Positions 1 to 6,762 of a stretch of 46,887 bases of DNA are shown in pieces (the first letter of the stretch is position 1; each line of letters opens with the position of its first letter). Made by a program: the position numbers and the translations under genes. Below the pieces are notes generated by a model, which saw only the letters and a program-made list of their open reading frames with translations, made no database searches and was not told where the DNA came from. This stretch comes from a virus, in the IMG/VR virus record IMGVR_UViG_3300042554_002321, positions 1 through 46,887 of that record; one strand, 5' to 3'.

Positions 1-466
1 AGAACAGTTTTTTCGGATTGGAATCGTACTTACTGGCGTACGTTGAAGCTACGAATTGTACGTACAGATTTTCATCGGGACCTACAAATAGACGCGGATC
101 TTCGTAACTAAGCCGGTGTTTTTTGGGGCGGAGTTTTTTGGTACCAATGACCGAGGCATCATCCGGCCCCAACATCCCGAAATACAGCTCGTTGGGTTGC
201 CCGTTCAAATAAAAGTACTTGTTGTCGTACCTAAAACCAAAAGCTTCGGGCTGAGATCGCCACGCGATGTACAGCGAACCGTTGAATCGGACGATTGACG
301 GGCTGAAATTAGCGACGTGATCTTTCGGCAGACCTTTAACAATTCGAGTGAATTTTCCGCCGAGAGCTTCTGCCTGCTCGTAGACCGTCGGAATGCCGTC
401 ACCCGTTGACTTAGTCGGATGGACTACGTCGCTATACAAATGGTAATACCTAGTTTGAGACTGCAT
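1..466 (-). CDS. Partial five-bladed-propeller glycosidase/phosphorylase-like protein (GH130/GH43-like), C-terminus outside window
   Basis: The reverse strand is open from an ATG at 466-464 to the left window edge, giving the first 155 residues. The pattern FSPSIVRFNGSLYIAWR (residues 54-70) followed by YEDPRLF (121-127) is typical of the blades of GH130 mannoside phosphorylases and related GH43-like beta-propellers that act on or bind glycans. The start lies 2 nt after the stop of the upstream glycosyltransferase (TGA at 471-469), so the two genes are probably co-transcribed leftward. The substrate cannot be read from the fragment, and the catalytic half may be missing. Family-level call only: it could instead be a non-catalytic propeller in a sugar-modifying pathway. 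Confidence 0.6.
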   Translation of the reverse strand, partial: MQSQTRYYHLYSDVVHPTKSTGDGIPTVYEQAEALGGKFTRIVKGLPKDHVANFSPSIVRFNGSLYIAWRSQPEAFGFRYDNKYFYLNGQPNELYFGMLGPDDASVIGTKKLRPKKHRLSYEDPRLFVGPDENLYVQFVASTYASKYDSNPKKLF

Positions 467-468
467 GA

Positions 469-1641
469 TCAAACCCCCAGATCTTTGATGGCGGCGCTGA
501 ACCCAGCACCAATAGATTCCCAGCGATACTCCGGACGCTGAGTGACGTTATAGCACGCCTCAGCCACTTCGTTGTATGTATGTAAATCGTGGTACAAATC
601 GTCCAGAATCCGAGCCGCCTGCGTCACGTTGATCAGACCGCGTTCGACACCAAGATCTTTATCCACAACCCATGTGGAAATGGGGATAAGTTCGGCCGCA
701 TCCTTCCAGATGTCTTGGCACGCTGTGTGGTGCGGAACAACCTGCGGTTTTTTACAGCCCGCATGTTCGAAACTAACAAGACCCCAGCCTTCTCCATCGG
801 ATGTATTAATACCGACGTCGCAGGCGTTATAAATTGTATTGAGCAATTCGTCCGGCGGTGCGCTCAGGTAGTTGATGTTTGCCGAAGTCAAAATCAGTCG
901 ATTGGCGTCATCCAGACCACGGCGCTGCATCTCGTGTTTAAAGAGAGGCAGAATATCCCAGCCCATGTCTTTCGTACTCATGTGCAGGTACAGCATGGTG
1001 TCGGGTTTGTTGACCGCAAACTCGGCGAACGTCTTGATCGTCAGGTCAATGCGTTTACGCGGTTGATTTCTGTTCGCATTAAGAACGACGAATTTATCTT
1101 CGGGGATACCAATCCGCTTGCGGGCTTCAGCTTTGTCCATCGGGTAGAACCGACCTGTGTCAACCCCGTGGGGGAGCACAGCCAGTCGCGGAGCATCTGC
1201 GCCGCACTTCATGACGCGCTCGGCAGAGGGAACAGTGAAGGTGACCGCTAGATCCCAGTGCTTGATATGACGTAGCATGTCGGGGAAGTAGCTCTCGCTA
1301 TCCACCGGGAAGTACGCGATGAACTTGAACCCGATCTGGTCTTTAAGGAACTGACAGCGTTCCCAAAACTGATTTACAACCCAAATGTCGTTCAGGCAGA
1401 TGATGACGTCTGGTTTCTCTTTGTCGATGATTTCGGGGATCCGGCCGATGCCGAACCGATCACCAGATCCTGAGGGACACGCCGGATATACCTTGTACGG
1501 ATGCTCGTGAGGATCGCCAGTATAGTTAATCCCCATCACCACGATCTCGTGCTGATCTTTGAGGATGTTCAAGATGCTGTGAGTAACTCTTGCGAATCCT
1601 GTATTACTACAGGCATCGCCATACCAAAGGATTTTCGCCAT
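469..1641 (-). CDS. GT4-type (GT-B fold) glycosyltransferase
   Basis: A 390-residue GT-B glycosyltransferase that would transfer a nucleotide-sugar residue to an unknown acceptor in the cytoplasm. The N-terminus MAKILWYGDACSNTGFARV is the first Rossmann strand of the family. A mid-protein NANRNQPRKRIDL segment fits the donor-domain entry, and an E-x7-E motif (EGWGLVSFE, E284 and E292) matches retaining GT4 enzymes. A longer reading from a TTG at 1665 adds eight residues that do not fit the fold, so the ATG at 1641 is preferred. It is divergent from the terminase and abuts the propeller gene on its downstream side. With the sugar enzymes at 3221 and 5902 it suggests glycosylation of virion or host glycans; acceptor unknown. 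Confidence 0.8.
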   Translation of the reverse strand: MAKILWYGDACSNTGFARVTHSILNILKDQHEIVVMGINYTGDPHEHPYKVYPACPSGSGDRFGIGRIPEIIDKEKPDVIICLNDIWVVNQFWERCQFLKDQIGFKFIAYFPVDSESYFPDMLRHIKHWDLAVTFTVPSAERVMKCGADAPRLAVLPHGVDTGRFYPMDKAEARKRIGIPEDKFVVLNANRNQPRKRIDLTIKTFAEFAVNKPDTMLYLHMSTKDMGWDILPLFKHEMQRRGLDDANRLILTSANINYLSAPPDELLNTIYNACDVGINTSDGEGWGLVSFEHAGCKKPQVVPHHTACQDIWKDAAELIPISTWVVDKDLGVERGLINVTQAARILDDLYHDLHTYNEVAEACYNVTQRPEYRWESIGAGFSAAIKDLGV

Positions 1642-1695
1642 GCAAACTCGGTAAATCGAGTACAATTACTATAACAGTGCTATCAGCTTATAGAC
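1642..1695. promoter_or_regulatory. Divergent promoter region between glycosyltransferase and terminase
   Basis: This 54-nt gap separates two divergent genes. On the plus strand TACAAT (1661-1666) and an overlapping TATAAC just after it resemble -10 boxes for the terminase. Reading leftward the same AT-rich stretch gives TATAGT. No clear -35 or Shine-Dalgarno is visible. Inference only. Confidence 0.35.
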
Positions 1696-3219
1696 ATGCC
1701 TAGTCGGGAAACTTTTGCGTATCGCCGTGGGGCACAATTACGAGCACTGAAAGCAATAGAAAACAACGAGAGTAACGTTACAGAAACTATTTATACCAAG
1801 GCTTCTAACGACTTCCATACTTTCTGTACGCTATTAGATAAGCCGCCGGCGCCTCATATGCTGGAATGGCACGAGCACTTGGTGACTAATGAAAGCAATA
1901 AATACTTATTAGATATTGCAGGACCTAACCTTGATATTCTGGCACCGAGGGGTTCGGCCAAGTCGACCGTACTCAACATGTTTACTGCATGGTGTATAGG
2001 ACGGCATACAACTACAAAACGCCCATTGCAGATTATTTATGTGAGTTACAACATTGCGACTGCGATTCCTAAGTCGCGCATTATTCGTCAGATCGTCGAT
2101 TCTTCGGAGTTTCGCAAGATCTTTCCGACGTGCAGGCTGAAACCTGGGATGCAGTCGGACATCGGTTGGTCAATCGACTACGACTACGCCGGGATCCCTA
2201 GGCTCGGTGATGAAGAATTTACTCTAAGAGCAGCAGGACTGCGAGGTAGTATTACGAGTAAAAGGGCGCATCTGGTACTAATTGATGACCCTATAAAATC
2301 ATCAGCAGATATTAAGAACCCTACGATTAGAGAAGAAATGAATAACAACTGGAGTAGCGTTATAGCTCCTATTGTATTTGAGGGCGGTCGGTCTATTTGT
2401 CTAGGCACCCGATTTCATCCGTTAGACATCCACAAGACGATGTTTGTGCCGGAGAAGGGATGGAAACAGGTTACGCAGGAGGCTTTGACCTACGACGATA
2501 AAGGGCAGCCGAAAAGTTACTGGCAAAATCAATGGTCTGTTGATTACTTGCTGCAGCAGAAAGAGCTGGATCCAGTTGCGTTCTGTTTTCAGTATCAGCA
2601 ACAGCCCGTGGCTACGTCGGATCTGGTTGTATCCCCGGATCTGCTAATTAAAGGGGATGTCGCTACAGAATTTGACAGCCTGGCGCTCGGTATCGACTTG
2701 TCCGCCAGTAAAAACGAGACCTCTGATTACACTGCTTTCGTTTTAGGGGGAAGATTAAAAGATAAGTACTATATCGTTGATGCTCATCAGTGTCGTTCTA
2801 TCGGAAATCTTGAGAAGATAGATCTATTGTGCGATATGTTGCTGGAATGGGGCATCTTAACTAAGTACAACGGAGAATATCAGCCGACGTATTCCACGGT
2901 GACCCTCGTGGTTGAGTCTGTTGCCTATCAGGCGAGTCTTGCTGCCGACTTACGACGGGTGCTTCTGAATGAGCGAGGTTTGAGCAACCTGCATATTCAC
3001 GAAGTTAAAGGATTCAGGGGCGACAAGATCGCCCGCTTCCGAGGCACCTTGGGTCTCCTGGAGAACCAGAAAGTGGTTTTTAACAAATATCGCAAGTTCG
3101 ACGCGTTGTTCGATCAGCTTATTAACGTAGGTGCTACTGCGCATGACGACTTACTGGACGCGTACACTTGGTTAATTACATTTTTACAGCGTCGGGGCAG
3201 TTTTTCAGTTGAGTACTGA
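1696..3219 (+). CDS. terL: Terminase large subunit (packaging ATPase/nuclease)
   Basis: This 507-residue protein powers DNA entry into the prohead and cuts the concatemer. The ATPase domain has a Walker A variant APRGSAKST (residues 83-91) and a Walker B LVLIDD (193-198). The C-terminal RNase H-like nuclease has acidic positions in LGIDLSASKNETSDYTAF (D334, D344), a VVES strand near 405, and DDLLDAYTW near 490. Length and domain order match phage large terminases. It starts at ATG after a divergent gap; its stop at 3217-3219 is 1 nt from the next gene. No small terminase subunit was recognised nearby; one of the small genes at 4.1-5.8 kb could do that job, but there is no direct evidence. Confidence 0.93.
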   Translation: MPSRETFAYRRGAQLRALKAIENNESNVTETIYTKASNDFHTFCTLLDKPPAPHMLEWHEHLVTNESNKYLLDIAGPNLDILAPRGSAKSTVLNMFTAWCIGRHTTTKRPLQIIYVSYNIATAIPKSRIIRQIVDSSEFRKIFPTCRLKPGMQSDIGWSIDYDYAGIPRLGDEEFTLRAAGLRGSITSKRAHLVLIDDPIKSSADIKNPTIREEMNNNWSSVIAPIVFEGGRSICLGTRFHPLDIHKTMFVPEKGWKQVTQEALTYDDKGQPKSYWQNQWSVDYLLQQKELDPVAFCFQYQQQPVATSDLVVSPDLLIKGDVATEFDSLALGIDLSASKNETSDYTAFVLGGRLKDKYYIVDAHQCRSIGNLEKIDLLCDMLLEWGILTKYNGEYQPTYSTVTLVVESVAYQASLAADLRRVLLNERGLSNLHIHEVKGFRGDKIARFRGTLGLLENQKVVFNKYRKFDALFDQLINVGATAHDDLLDAYTWLITFLQRRGSFSVEY

Positions 3220-3220
3220 C

Positions 3221-4102
3221 ATGACTTCTGATAAAACTCTTTGGGTCGCGATTGCGGCGCACAATCCGCTGGCTCGGGTCGAGAAGCTGCTCAAGGTTTT
3301 GAAGCTTTATACAGAGTACGACCTTAAAGTTTCTGTGTTTATCTACATAAATAATGAAGCTCAGGATGATGCGAATCAATTAGCCAACTTATTGCGGCCC
3401 TTCCGGGAGAAATTGGAGTTAAATATCGTTATCGCCAACTCTGGCTATGAGGGTTGGGGCTTGACGTGGGCGCATAAAAACGATCTTGTGTTGGCTTGTA
3501 TGAACTACAAGTACGATTATTACATTTATCAAGAAAATGACATGCTGATTACTTGGGAACACTTTAAGTATTGGATGCGTTGGAAGCCTCGACTGGCTGA
3601 ATACGGGTTGGAACCAGGATTTATTCGGTATGAAGTCTTTGAAAGGGAGAAAATACCGTTTGATAACCACTATCGGTACTTTTTAACCAAGCGAACTCCC
3701 AATGTTTGGTCAGAACGAGGCTTTGACGTAAAGAAATTGCTCGTTATCGACCGCGAAATCAAGTTTTTTGCCCAAATTGCAAGTCCTTATTACGCTGCGA
3801 TGATTTTGGATAGTTTTGACGCAGTCAAATACGTGAAAAGCGGCAGTATGGACCCGGCAAAGAGCGTCGAAATCGTCGGTTTTCGAAATTGGCCCCTTGC
3901 CGACCGAAGTTCTATGGGTTTAGCGTTTGAGGACGTCCCTTTTGGCTATGAGCACCGTCGCTGCATCCCAGTGATTGAAGAAAACGGTGTTTATAAACCG
4001 CATCCTTGTTGTTTGTTAGCCCACGACGACACCAAGTACTCAATAGAGCTGGCTAAAACGCAGCCAGAGCTCATAACCTGCGATAAAATGCTTCAGATCT
4101 GA
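3221..4102 (+). CDS. GT-A-like glycosyltransferase (GT2-like)
   Basis: A 293-residue protein beginning MTSDKTLWVAIAAHNPLARV, which fits the first strand and helix of a GT-A glycosyltransferase. The segment YYIYQENDMLITWEHF carries an acidic END triad where a DxD metal/nucleotide-sugar motif is expected. A TTG 12 nt upstream would overlap the terminase stop, so the ATG directly after it is chosen. It sits in the terminase operon, between packaging genes and small unknowns, and pairs with two other glycosyltransferases within 5 kb. Donor and acceptor are unknown; assignment is from fold pattern only, and no Pfam family is named with certainty. Confidence 0.6.
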   Translation: MTSDKTLWVAIAAHNPLARVEKLLKVLKLYTEYDLKVSVFIYINNEAQDDANQLANLLRPFREKLELNIVIANSGYEGWGLTWAHKNDLVLACMNYKYDYYIYQENDMLITWEHFKYWMRWKPRLAEYGLEPGFIRYEVFEREKIPFDNHYRYFLTKRTPNVWSERGFDVKKLLVIDREIKFFAQIASPYYAAMILDSFDAVKYVKSGSMDPAKSVEIVGFRNWPLADRSSMGLAFEDVPFGYEHRRCIPVIEENGVYKPHPCCLLAHDDTKYSIELAKTQPELITCDKMLQI

Positions 4103-4108
4103 TTTTTT

Positions 4109-4336
4109 ATGGACAACGTCAATCATCCTACGCACTATACGTCAGGTGCTATTGAGTGCATCGATGCTTTGAAGGCTCAACTAGGTCCTGAAGGGTTTAG
4201 GGACTACTGCCACGGCAATATCGCTAAATACGTCTGGCGGTACAAGTTTAAAAACGGCGTGGAGGACCTGAAAAAAGCGGCTTGGTATCTTCAGTGCTTG
4301 ATCGGTGAGTTAGAATCAAACAAAGAGAATCATTAA
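4109..4336 (+). CDS. DUF3310 (SaV-like) small phage protein
   Basis: 75 residues. The N-terminus DNVNHPTHYTSGAIECIDAL and the later FRDYCHGNIAKYVWRYKFKN are the hallmark of DUF3310, a small family found across many phages and often called nucleotide-kinase-like or SaV-like. The biochemical role is not settled in the literature. The gene lies 6 nt after the glycosyltransferase and is translated in the same direction, so it is part of the same operon. Start ATG is in-register with the family's N-terminus. Confidence 0.85.
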   Translation: MDNVNHPTHYTSGAIECIDALKAQLGPEGFRDYCHGNIAKYVWRYKFKNGVEDLKKAAWYLQCLIGELESNKENH

Positions 4337-4339
4337 GTA

Positions 4340-4624
4340 GTGGACGTAAGGGCTTTCGGTTCTGTTTACGGTCAAACGGCAGCTCTGCCGTATTCCAGTG
4401 GATTTGGACATGTTCCTAGCAGTGGCCTAATTAATTTTCCTTCATGCCGTGCTGTTTTTATCGAAGCAGATGCTGCCGCCGCTAAAACTTACTTGACTGT
4501 CGAGCTTGCTGACGCTCCCGGTCAAAAAGCTACGGCTAGTAATCTTTCAGGGAACCAGCTTATTCCTATTTCTTGTACAGCTATTATCAGCGGTAACGCC
4601 CCTGGTGTTTTTGTGCTCTACTGA
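4340..4624 (+). CDS. Hypothetical protein, beta-rich
   Basis: 94 residues from a GTG start two nucleotides after the previous stop. The sequence is small-residue rich (Ala, Gly, Ser, Thr) with alternating hydrophobics that suggest a beta-sandwich such as a small virion or decoration protein. It ends in the TGATG overlap with the next gene, supporting translational coupling. I do not recognise a family. Confidence 0.6.
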   Translation: MDVRAFGSVYGQTAALPYSSGFGHVPSSGLINFPSCRAVFIEADAAAAKTYLTVELADAPGQKATASNLSGNQLIPISCTAIISGNAPGVFVLY

Positions 4625-4818
4625 TGGCCACTGATTACTCCAGCTTAATCTCTTTGCTTGGCGGAGACAAAAGTCTTCGCGAGAGCGCAGGTTTAGATGC
4701 GGATGATATCCTTAGTTCCTTGCGAAAAAAAGGTGCTGTTTCATCTGATTTTATGTCTGCTTTAAAATCTGATCTATTAGCTAAAGCACTCGTGGCACAG
4801 CAAATTGGAAGCATGTAG
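4624..4818 (+). CDS. Hypothetical small helical protein
   Basis: 64 residues, starting in an ATGA-type overlap with the previous stop. The sequence is mostly helical in character (SLISLLGGDKSLRESAGL, then SDFMSALKSDLLAKALVAQQ). No known motif. Tight coupling with its neighbour and conserved operon direction are the main reasons to call it real. A small adaptor or terminase small-subunit-like role is possible but unsupported. Confidence 0.55.
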   Translation: MATDYSSLISLLGGDKSLRESAGLDADDILSSLRKKGAVSSDFMSALKSDLLAKALVAQQIGSM

Positions 4819-4830
4819 TAAACTGTAAAT

Positions 4831-5154
4831 ATGGCAGACCCTTTTCTCGAAGCCGGCGACTTTTTCACCAAGGCATTTAACGCCCAGGAGTTAGCGTCGC
4901 GTCGTCAACGCACTGCTCAACGAGCAGCAATGCGAAGTGACGACTATGAAAATCAAGTGAGCGAAGAAGCGCCTAATGCGCCTATTCCCCCTCAGTATGG
5001 TCCGTACGGCACTTACGAAGATGAGTTTTCGCCGACTGAAGACCCTACCGAGTCCATGAAGGCCGAACTGCTTCGAAAGGCCGCATCGAAGCGTGGCCCT
5101 CAAACCGGCATTCCTGTTTCTCCGGGTAACGGAACCCCAGTAGCCAGTGTCTGA
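4831..5154 (+). CDS. Hypothetical proline-rich protein
   Basis: 107 residues. The N-terminal 40 residues look helical and basic (QELASRRQRTAQRAAMRSDD); the rest is disordered, rich in Pro, Glu and Gly. A TAAACT -10-like box (4819-4824) lies just upstream within GTAGTAAACTGTAAAT, resembling the motif before 9564 and 33278. The 3' end overlaps the next gene by 8 nt. Function unknown; a virion-associated linker is possible. Confidence 0.6.
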   Translation: MADPFLEAGDFFTKAFNAQELASRRQRTAQRAAMRSDDYENQVSEEAPNAPIPPQYGPYGTYEDEFSPTEDPTESMKAELLRKAASKRGPQTGIPVSPGNGTPVASV

Positions 5155-5377
5155 AGTCGCAAAGAAAAAAGACCCTGCGAAATGGGCCGCCGCAAAAGCT
5201 AAAGCTCGCAAGCGCTTAGGTGGGCATTCAGCGCGGGCTATGCAGTTGGCTGTTAAGTACTACAAGGAAGCGGGCGGCAAATACGAAGGTAAAAAATCTA
5301 GTGAAAACAAGCTAAGTCGCTGGGGCAAAGAAGATTGGCAGACGCGTGAAGAATACGAAAAAAGCAAAAAGTCCTAG
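5147..5377 (+). CDS. Small basic protein, DUF5872-like
   Basis: 76 residues from a GTG start that overlaps the preceding gene by 8 nt. The protein is very basic and charged: KKKDPAKWAAAKAKARKRL, then GHSARAMQLAVKYYKEAGGK and ENKLSRWGKEDWQTREEY. This pattern matches the small DUF5872-type proteins seen in phages and large DNA viruses. A nucleic-acid or capsid-interior role is inferred from charge only. It is the first of three consecutive small basic genes that overlap or nearly touch. Confidence 0.65.
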   Translation: MSEVAKKKDPAKWAAAKAKARKRLGGHSARAMQLAVKYYKEAGGKYEGKKSSENKLSRWGKEDWQTREEYEKSKKS

Positions 5378-5379
5378 TT

Positions 5380-5598
5380 ATGGCTGATTTAGCGCGAGAA
5401 AAAGGTCGAACCGAGCGATATCTGCCTAAGTCCGCGTGGGCTTCAATGAGCGATGAAGAGCGCCGCGCCACGGATGAAAAAAAGAAACGTGCCACGGCTG
5501 GTAACAAACCTGTGAATACTCAAGTGCCCAATACTGAAAAAGCTAAAGAAGCTCGTCGTCGCGCTTCCGAGTACATTAAGAAAAAGAACAAAAGCTGA
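5380..5598 (+). CDS. Small basic protein related to its upstream neighbour (DUF5872-like)
   Basis: 72 residues, ATG two nucleotides after the previous stop. It is Lys/Arg/Ala rich with a YLPKSAWASMSDEERRATDE segment, similar in type to the C-terminal part of DUF5872 proteins, and ends KARRRASEYIKKKNKS-like. The two adjacent genes may be halves of one ancestral domain or a duplicated pair. The stop overlaps the next start (TGATGG). Function unknown. Confidence 0.6.
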   Translation: MADLAREKGRTERYLPKSAWASMSDEERRATDEKKKRATAGNKPVNTQVPNTEKAKEARRRASEYIKKKNKS

Positions 5599-5849
5599 TG
5601 GCCAAGATTCGTATTGCCGGAGAAGTGTTTGACGGGTACAACAAACCTCGTCGTGATTCTGGCGGCGGTAAGAAATTTGCGGTCGCTGCTAAAGAAGGGG
5701 ATCAGGTACGTTTAGTGCGTTTTGGTGACCCTAACATGACGATCAAAAAACATATTCCTGAGCGACGCGCTAACTTCCGGGCCAGACATAACTGCGACAA
5801 TCCCGGAAGCAAATTAAAAGCTCGCTACTGGGCGTGTCGGAGCTGGTGA
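5598..5849 (+). CDS. Small cysteine-containing basic protein (FRARHxC...YWxC family)
   Basis: 83 residues. The C-terminal 45 residues hold a strong signature: VRFGDPNMTIKKHIPERR, then FRARHNC and a terminal ARYWACRSW. I have seen this pattern in small proteins of phages and giant viruses that often follow DUF5872, but its function is not established. Two Cys and two His could bind a metal. Start ATG overlaps the previous stop. The conserved trio at 5147-5849 is likely one functional unit. Confidence 0.65.
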   Translation: MAKIRIAGEVFDGYNKPRRDSGGGKKFAVAAKEGDQVRLVRFGDPNMTIKKHIPERRANFRARHNCDNPGSKLKARYWACRSW

Positions 5850-5901
5850 GTGCTTTTTATAGCAAATCTTGCTAAGCTGTGCAGGCCCGTTTCGGCCTTC
5901 C

Positions 5902-6744
5902 ATGCTCTTTGATTGTTTTCTCTATTTCAACGAAGCTGAGCTGCTCGAACTTCGCGTAGAAATTCTTAAAGATATTGTTGACGGCTTCATCATTACCGAC
6001 GCCAACCGGACTTTTAAGGGCGACGAAAAACCGTTCACTTGTTTAGAGACGATTCGAAAACTCGGTCTGCCTGAAGATAAACTTCAAGTGCTGCACGTCG
6101 AACTGCCGCCGCCGGATATCGCTCCTAACCCTTGGGTCCGCGAATACGCTCAGCGCGACGCTCTTGCCGTGGGTATGCGGATGACGCCGCCGGATTCGGT
6201 CTTCTTCTTCTCTGATGTCGACGAGATTCCTAAGCCGTCTGCTCTTTTAGAAGCTGTAGAGCTCGCTAAAGAAGATCCTGCACGTTGTGTGCGTCTTTCC
6301 ATGCCGATGATGTACGGGCGGGCAGATCTTCGTGTTATGAGCCCGGACGGGGATAAGACGAAACCCCCGACCAACTGGACCTGCGGGACCGTCGTTCTTC
6401 ACGATCATCTGGATCAAACTCTTTCGGAGATTCGCCAGAACCCCAACGATCTTGTGGTAGGAGACTGTGATGCAGGGTGGCATTTTAGTTGGATGGGAGG
6501 GCCTGATCGCCTTAAGCGCAAACTGACGTCTTTCTCGCACTGTTATGATGACATTCCAAATGCTCATGCTCCTGCATACAGCGAGGAGATGCTGAGCTAT
6601 TTAGATAATTACAAAGCGGAGGCGGGCGGCACAGATCCGCTCGGTCGCAAAGATCATCTGCTGACCTCGTATCCTCATGATCTTTTACCGCCAGAATTGT
6701 TTAAACTAGAACGAGTGAAGGAGTACCTTCTTCCGGACTCCTGA
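5902..6744 (+). CDS. GT17-type glycosyltransferase
   Basis: 280 residues. The N-terminus LFDCFLYFNEAELLELR, the strand GFIITDANRTFKG, the NPWVREYAQRDAL segment and the metal site FFFSDVDEIPKP (DVD at 105-107) match glycosyltransferase family 17, whose best-known member adds bisecting N-acetylglucosamine in animals; bacterial and phage members have unknown acceptors. A longer frame from a TTG at 5869 adds 11 residues unlike the family, so the ATG at 5902 is used. It lies between the small basic genes and the portal. Context suggests modification of virion proteins or host surface glycans. Confidence 0.82.
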   Translation: MLFDCFLYFNEAELLELRVEILKDIVDGFIITDANRTFKGDEKPFTCLETIRKLGLPEDKLQVLHVELPPPDIAPNPWVREYAQRDALAVGMRMTPPDSVFFFSDVDEIPKPSALLEAVELAKEDPARCVRLSMPMMYGRADLRVMSPDGDKTKPPTNWTCGTVVLHDHLDQTLSEIRQNPNDLVVGDCDAGWHFSWMGGPDRLKRKLTSFSHCYDDIPNAHAPAYSEEMLSYLDNYKAEAGGTDPLGRKDHLLTSYPHDLLPPELFKLERVKEYLLPDS

Positions 6745-6762
6745 TAACGTCGTTTTTGTAAA

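Noticed and set aside
589-1251. 220-codon plus-strand frame opposite the GT4 gene
   Set aside because: Shadow of the glycosyltransferase; no ribosome-binding site or family pattern.
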